From: Craterostigma plantagineum
Taxonomy: Eukaryota > Streptophyta > Magnoliopsida > Lamiales > Linderniaceae
Assembly (NCBI GenBank): GCA_027422505.1
Contig: JAPQWV010001418.1
Span: 1 to 64,000, forward strand
Length of the DNA: 64,000 bases
Reading direction: 5' to 3'
The notes beneath the pieces are model-generated. The model saw nothing but the letters and a program-made list of their open reading frames with translations, did no database searches and had not been told where the DNA came from. Shown here in pieces: positions 58,471 to 64,000 of this stretch; positions within the stretch are counted from its first letter, which is position 1, and every line of letters starts with the position of its first letter. The translations under genes were made by a program, and so were the position numbers.

Positions 58471-58705
58471 CTCCCTCTGTCCCACTAATTTTATCACATT
58501 TTGCCATTTCGGGCGTGCCCACTAATTTTATTACATTTCCTTATTTAGCAAAAAAACTATCACAAGCAATCAATATAATAATATTAAATATTCTTAAAAG
58601 ACGTGTCAAACTATACACTTATTACCTTTTCATTGTACTTTATATAATCCCACCTTAATTTACGTGTCCGACAACTTATGTATAAAGTTACCGGAACGGA
58701 GGGAG
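58471..58705. mobile_element. Stowaway-like MITE
   Basis: The left end CTCCCTCTGTCCCACTAATTTT and right end ACCGGAACGGAGGGAG are the classic inverted termini of Stowaway (Tc1/mariner) MITEs. TA precedes the left end and a degraded CATA follows the right. The size of 235 bp and AT-rich interior fit. Confidence 0.88.
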
Positions 58706-59515
58706 CATAAATATTTGCCACAGTTCAATCAAACAAATTTATTAACAATTTCAATCCAATAATTCAACAAAGTTATTTAAAATATATCGTCGCTAGAAAA
58801 ATCTCTATTACTAAAATAGCAAGCCTCTTATTTTATCCTTTTATTGAATTACATTTAAGATAATTGAACAATAGTGTCTCAACCTGTATATGGTTTAAAA
58901 ATATAAATGTATACTAGGATTTCTATAGAACACCATTAAGTCGAACAAAAAGATAAAAGAGATGAAAAACAAACTCATAGAATTCACAGATCGGTACTAA
59001 AAAGGAAGAAATAATTCAAGGGGTATTTAAGATCAATTTTAAACTTAAAAAAAATGAAACATAGACTAGAAGTGTTTGGCTGTGAGGTTTATTTAATGGT
59101 GCGTTTTAGTTAATACCTTATTAACATCCACAATAAGGTATTTAAATAAATCAGCCTTCCACCCTACATTTATCTAATACCAAGCTTATTTGACATATTT
59201 ATCCTTTTATTTCAATATTTATTTCCTAATTTTACCTTTTAGTAGCAAATCTCATTAACTTATCTTCCCAATTTCATTCGATGATATTGAATGGCAAACA
59301 TACTATTCGATTAAATATCCAAATAAACATGTTTATTGAATCGAATTAATTCCTTGTGTTGATAAGAAAGACTAAATCAAACATATAAAACCAAGCATAA
59401 TTGAAACAGAATCTTGCAAACAAACAAAAAATGAATCTAGATGGAAAACGAACTGCGTCGATGGCATACGAACCGTGCAGATGGAACAAAAACCGTAATA
59501 GAGATGTGTAAGATT
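58706..59515. other. AT-rich intergenic
   Basis: No gene, RNA or defined repeat recognised between the Stowaway-like and foldback MITEs. Confidence 0.5.
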
Positions 59516-59524
59516 TAAATTTAA

Positions 59525-60382
59525 TGGAAATTCCATGTGGCAGCCTCGAGTTTTTGACTTTTCCAGTTGGTATCCAAAGCTTTTTCGCTTCCGGCTGGTA
59601 ACCTCGAGGTTTCGACTTTTCCAGTTGGTATCCAAAACTTTTTTTCGATTCCGGCTAGTACCCCTGAGGTTTTATGAAATGTAGTTTGGTACCCATGAAT
59701 TACCAAAACTGAATTTAAAATACTTAACATGATGAGAAATTCAAAAATAAAATATTTTTTATTTAAAAAATAATTTTAATTATAAAAGATAGTATATAGT
59801 TGGGAAAATTTATAAATACTTTTAAATTTATTTAAAATAATATCCAAAATAGTTTCGAAAAATTATAAATTTATATAAAAATTTTGTTTTAAAATATTTC
59901 AAATATTTTAGAAATATTTAAAATATTTTTATATATTTTTAAGATATTTAAAATATTTTTGAATAATTTATACATTTATTTAAAATAGTTTTAAAATATT
60001 CGAAAATATTAAAACATTTCGAAAATATTTTAAATATCTTAAGACTATTTTTAAATAAATTTATAATTTTTTGTAATTATTTTAAATAAATTAAAAATAT
60101 TTATATTTTTCAACTAAACACTATTTTTTATAATTAAAATGATTTTTTTTAAATAATAAATGTTTTGTTTTTACTGATTATTTGAAGTATTTTAAATTCA
60201 GTTTTGGTAATTCAGGGATACCAAATTACATTTCATAAAACCTCAGGGGTACCAGCCGGAATCGAAAAAAAGTTTTGGGTACCAACTGGTCGAAACCTCA
60301 AGGTTACCAGCCGGAATAAAAAAAAAGCTTGGGGTACCAATTGAAAAAGTCGAAAACTCGAGATTACCACATGGAATTTTCC
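59525..60382. mobile_element. Mutator-like foldback MITE
   Basis: Inverted arms of about 200-230 bp share phrases GGAAATTCCATGTGG, TTCCAGTTGGTATCC, CCTCGAGGTTTCGAC and GGTTTTATGAAATG; the ~430-bp centre is very AT-rich and itself partly palindromic. TAAATTTAA lies at 59516-59524 and 60383-60391, a plausible 9-bp duplication, though its low complexity weakens it. Confidence 0.8.
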
Positions 60383-60545
60383 TAAATTTAAATTAAGGAT
60401 ATAATTGAGATTAATTAAATCCAATACCATCAATATATATCTACCAAACACATGCGACACAAGTATTTAAAACCATCAACAAAATACCTCAAATAAGGCT
60501 CCATTATTTAAACCTATACAAAACTAGTATCTTATAAACTCCTAA

Positions 60546-61651
60546 CGGCTCGTTTGATACCCATGTATGAATGGGTAATGAGTGGTCATCGGATGGGTAA
60601 TGATAAAATTGTATGTGTTTGTTATGTGGGTATAGTTATACAAGGCATGTAATCTTATACACGTTTATTACCCACAAATCCTTTATAAGTCGTGTATAAA
60701 TATACCCATCATGGTGGTGGGTATATCAATACAAATGTTCTTAATTCTAATTTTACCCCTCGTCTGGATTCTATCTTGCCCTAATTACATCTCCATCGTG
60801 ATTCTTGAAGTAACGGTGCCTTCTCCAAGATCACTTTCCAAAACCACTTGCCAAATAACGGTGCTTTCCAAATTATCGACCTGTGCCACGAATTAGAAGT
60901 AAGCGTCTCGGTCTCCTTGAACTCGCTATGGCAAAGACGAAGAAAGCTATGAAACAGGGGGCGAGAACACCACCGAATCCATCCTCAAACCCTAAAAACG
61001 AAGTGAACCAGTGCAGTGCAAGCACATCTCTGAGTCGGGAGGCATCTCAATCACCACAGCTCTCTCAATCACCACAGCTCAATAACGGAGAGGTAATTGG
61101 GACTGTAGATGAGGATGAAACTCAAGAGGAAGTCGATTTTGTACTCGATTTTGGCAAATATGTTCTATTAAGTCAATTTATTGCTAAACGATGGAATTTT
61201 TCTCATTTTCTGTAGTTTTAGTTTATGAATTTATGTTAGTTTGTGGGCTATTATAATCGATCTCATTTTTCTCAATTTGGCTGTGAGCTTATGGCAATGC
61301 TCTGCTATTTCTTTTGGCAATGGGAATGCTCGGGCTCTTCACTTCTTGCTCTGCTTTGTATTTTTCTTTTGTTGTGTTGCAGATTAAATTGTTGAATGGA
61401 GATGGTATAAGAACGACAACCACAAAGCTTTATTTTATTTGAGGGCAACAAAGTCATTTAAGTATATTTAACAAATTCTTCACCCAAATCAAACACACAT
61501 ATCAAACACTAATCACTATTATATCTCTTTACCCAAATAATTAATGCATACATATCAAACACACAAAATTTTATATTAACAAAAACCTTGTATAGACATA
61601 TACAAATAACTTATACTACCAAATCTAAATACATTGGTATCAAACGAGCCC
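60546..61651. mobile_element. PIF/Harbinger-like element
   Basis: TAA flanks both sides (60543-60545, 61652-61654) and the ends CGGCTCGTTTGATACC and GGTATCAAACGAGCCC are inverted repeats of 15-16 bp. A 3-bp TWA duplication with GGG..GTTTG termini is typical of PIF/Harbinger. A short plus-strand frame inside (60883-61215, MAKTKKAMKQGARTPP after a lead-in) has no recognised transposase domain. Confidence 0.8.
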
Positions 61652-61681
61652 TAAGTGTAATGTAATATGTAGAGTGTGCAC

Positions 61682-62071
61682 TAGGGCTGAAAACGAGCCG
61701 AGCTGTTCGCGAGCAGCTCGGCTCGAGCTCGGTCAACGTCGAGCTCGAGCCGAGCTCGAGCCTCGACTTTTCACGATCGAGCCGAGCTCGAGCTTTCGTT
61801 ATGTGGGCTCGATAGCTCGTCGAGCTTATCGAGCCCAATTTTTCTTTTTATATATATATTTTATTATTATTATAATTAAATATAATATATTATATATATT
61901 TTTTATGACGAACCGAGCTTTTCGAGCCGAGCTCAAGCAGCTCGATGGTTTATCGAGCCGAGCTCGAGCCTCGATTTTTCGGCCTCGAGCCGAGCTCGAG
62001 CCCAGTTATACATAATCGAGCCGAGCTCGAGCCCGGCCATGTTCGGGCTCGGCTCGGCTCGTTTTCATCCA
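61682..62071. mobile_element. hAT-like MITE with CGAGCC-rich ends
   Basis: Flanks GTGTGCAC (61674-61681) and CTGTGCAC (62072-62079) differ at one base. Inverted ends are TAGGGCTGAAAACGAGCC and TGGATGAAAACGAGCC. Motifs GAGCCGAGCTCGAG repeat many times near both ends, the centre is AT-rich. Confidence 0.85.
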
Positions 62072-62103
62072 CTGTGCACAGTATCCCTTCAACTCCCAAG
62101 TTC

Positions 62104-63963
62104 CTATAAGAATATTCGAAGGATCGACATCTCAAGAACATCATCTGAAATCTCCGTCAAGATCTGATCGGCGTCGCCTCGAAGATCAAGCCACGACTTA
62201 CAGCTTCTAACATCCTTAGACACGAGCTCATCTAACGTTCTTCTCTCAGTCCTAGTAAGTGCGTAAAGCTCCGCCTCCTTCATTACCTCATCGATCACAG
62301 TTTCATCTAAAGCCCTTCGCCTGATTCCTGGCATTTTCCTGAACCCAGCCCAGGGAGAGCGATAAACCTCGTACAAATCAAGCAAGACCTCGTTTATGTG
62401 ATCGAAGAGAAGTTTGGGTCGAAGTAGCAGTGATCTGTAAGCGGAAGTCCAATTCGTCAAATAAAGATTCGGGCAGCGGTTCAATTTCTGATAGGTGTTC
62501 CCGGTTCAGACATGAAGCTTGCAACACTATGTTGACATAGTAAGAAATACGATCCTTATCTTCTGTGCAAAACTCTTCTCCAAAATCGATCCTGCTTGGT
62601 TGTAATGTCTGTTTATCTGCAAATTGTTGTGAAGTTATGATTTTTTGAAGTTCATTCTATGAAACATTAAAGTCGATTTCATCATATTCTTAAATTACCT
62701 TTTTGGCCCGTGGTGCTCGTCGGGCTACTGGAATCGTCTGTGAAAATTGGTTCAAGAACAGATACTGGGCTTTGATGTTCTTCTTGGTATTTGATTGTGT
62801 CATCAATGTCTAAGGTGGGGATGATGCTTGAAGCTGTTTCTGAGAAGGAGCCCTATTGCATAAAAATTCGTTACAATGGTTCTCATGAAATGGATGCGAA
62901 CTTTTTGAAATATGTAATAATATGATACAGCATCACTCACAGAAACACAGTTCTCTACAGTCGCGCCATCTTCAGTTTGCGAACCATTCGATTTGGTGTT
63001 CGTCATTACATCCACTGAAGAAAGTTGGCGTTGATTAGACAAAAAGAAACTCATGAGTTTCAGTTGAAGACTGTGTTATTAAGGGTAAGAATCCTTACCA
63101 GTAGTAGGAATTGGAACGCTGCTTTGTTTCTTGAATCTGATAATTGATGCTTGAGGTGAGCTAAGTAGTCTGGAATCGCGCTCGGGCGATAGAAGGACCC
63201 TTCCTAGGGTTCTTGGCGATATTTTCTTACAAGGTACATTGTTGTCGAAAGAACTCAAGCTCTGCAATCTCAGAGAAAGATGCCTCTTTGCCTCTGAAAT
63301 CACATCGAATTCTTTGTCCTTGCTTTGAAGATTGGATCTCTTCCATAGCTTACCCTTTGTCTTTGGATTCACTGAGCTTTTTAGAGTGTCATGACTATAA
63401 CATGACGAAGATCCATTCTGAGGAAGAAGGTACGATTCTCTACATGTTAGAAATGGGCTTGAACTGTTTGGAACTTTAAGTCTTTGCTTGAATGTCTTCT
63501 TCGTTTTCCTGAAAGAGGACGAATCCGATTCTTGTCTCTGTGGTTTGAGCTTATGGACTACTTTCCCCTCATTGGCTAAAGCTGTTAATGAATCTTCTTC
63601 GTCTCTAACGTTATTCAATGGTTTCATGTCTTTTGTGTAGCTATAGAAGCTTTTCATTGAACTCAAAACTTCCAATACGTTGGAATTGTGGTCTGAGTTT
63701 AGTAGCTGATCTCTGAGCCTTTGTTCGATGAACGTGCGATCGACTATCGCTTTAGTCATCTGAGACTGACGAATACCGATCTCATTGAGGTCGTCGTAAT
63801 TTCGTACGCTGTAGTAACTCCTTACAAGATCTCATTGGTTCTGCTATGTGACCTTATTTGGAGACATTTCTTCTGTAGCTGAAGTCTTGCGATGATGATG
63901 ATTTTTCCTTACCATAAGGTGATCCCTTTTCCTGCATGCTTGTTCTTGCAAATCTACTTCATT
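62104..63963 (-). CDS. TRM / DUF4378-type protein, 5' end outside window, with in-frame stops
   Basis: Exons on minus: 63963-63099, 63014-62941, 62852-62699, 62616-62104, all with GT..AG borders. Readable blocks: RSYYSVRNYDDLNEIGIRQS, VDRTFIEQRLRDQL, SPVSVLEPIFTDDSSSP and the C-terminal DUF4378 region KLLFDHINEVLLDLYEVY, TLDELVSKDV, WLDLRGDADQIL. TRM (TON1-recruiting motif) and LONGIFOLIA-like proteins bind cortical microtubule regulators and shape organs. Lesions: TAG at 63844-63846 and TGA at 63832-63834 in the same frame as the conserved sequence on both sides, and a frame change within 62410-62440 just before KLLFDHIN. An alternative is a small unrecognised intron over the two stops. Family call is good, functionality doubtful. 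Confidence 0.8.
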
Positions 63964-64000
63964 CTGATAAATTGAATGATATATATTATATTGTGTATCT

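Overview
The window looks like nuclear DNA of a flowering plant, probably a eudicot. Intron-containing genes belong to plant families (RKD-type RWP-RK factor, YUCCA-like flavin monooxygenase, TRM/DUF4378 protein, Gnk2/DUF26 protein). They are spread thinly among LTR retrotransposons, hAT, Mutator-like, PIF/Harbinger-like and Stowaway-like elements, a tRNA-type SINE and foldback repeats. No bacterial, organellar or CRISPR feature was seen.

Left end (1-2.4 kb): a doubtful small ORF, then a minus-strand NudC/BOBBER1-like gene in six exons. A 4-bp insertion near the end of its fifth exon causes a premature stop. Segment 2.44-38.08 kb is a tandem segmental duplication. Unit A (2437-23025) and unit B (23026-37672) each hold, on the minus strand, a decayed mitochondrial ClpX-like gene, an RKD gene, a Ty3/gypsy element and a small membrane-protein remnant, plus a plus-strand gag-type LTR element. 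A third fragment (37673-38078) repeats only the ClpX 3' end. Because the units are paralogous, each acts as the empty site for insertions in the other. Unit A alone received a Mutator-like MITE, an LTR element inside a ClpX exon, and a deleted copia element inside RKD exon 2. Unit B alone received a different MITE and a short A-tailed insertion. The RKD copy of unit B (26634-27609) is the only intact gene of the duplication; the unit A copy is a pseudogene with at least four lesions.

Right part (38-64 kb): a promoter-like segment with site II motifs lies upstream of a candidate box C/D snoRNA with 14-nt complementarity to a conserved 25S rRNA segment. An RNase P Rpp21/Rpr2-type gene (41.66-45.37 kb) carries a deleted hAT transposon in its intron. 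Between 45.4 and 49 kb lie foldback repeats whose arms are built from short repeated motifs, with a Cassandra-like TRIM carrying 5S rRNA-like sequence nested inside. Further right are a second hAT element with a broken transposase (50.0-52.1 kb), a GC-ended hAT MITE directly upstream of a YUCCA pseudogene (53.9-55.4 kb), another foldback repeat, a SINE, a Gnk2-domain ORF (57.77-58.09 kb), several DNA-transposon derivatives, and a minus-strand TRM-type gene with two in-frame stops and one apparent frameshift (62.1-63.96 kb).

The genes do not form a pathway. The window is mostly a record of duplication, nested insertion and gene decay. Several frameshifts are one or a few bases long and could be consensus errors, so pseudogene calls resting on single indels are worded cautiously. 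All comparisons were made by eye and no database was searched.
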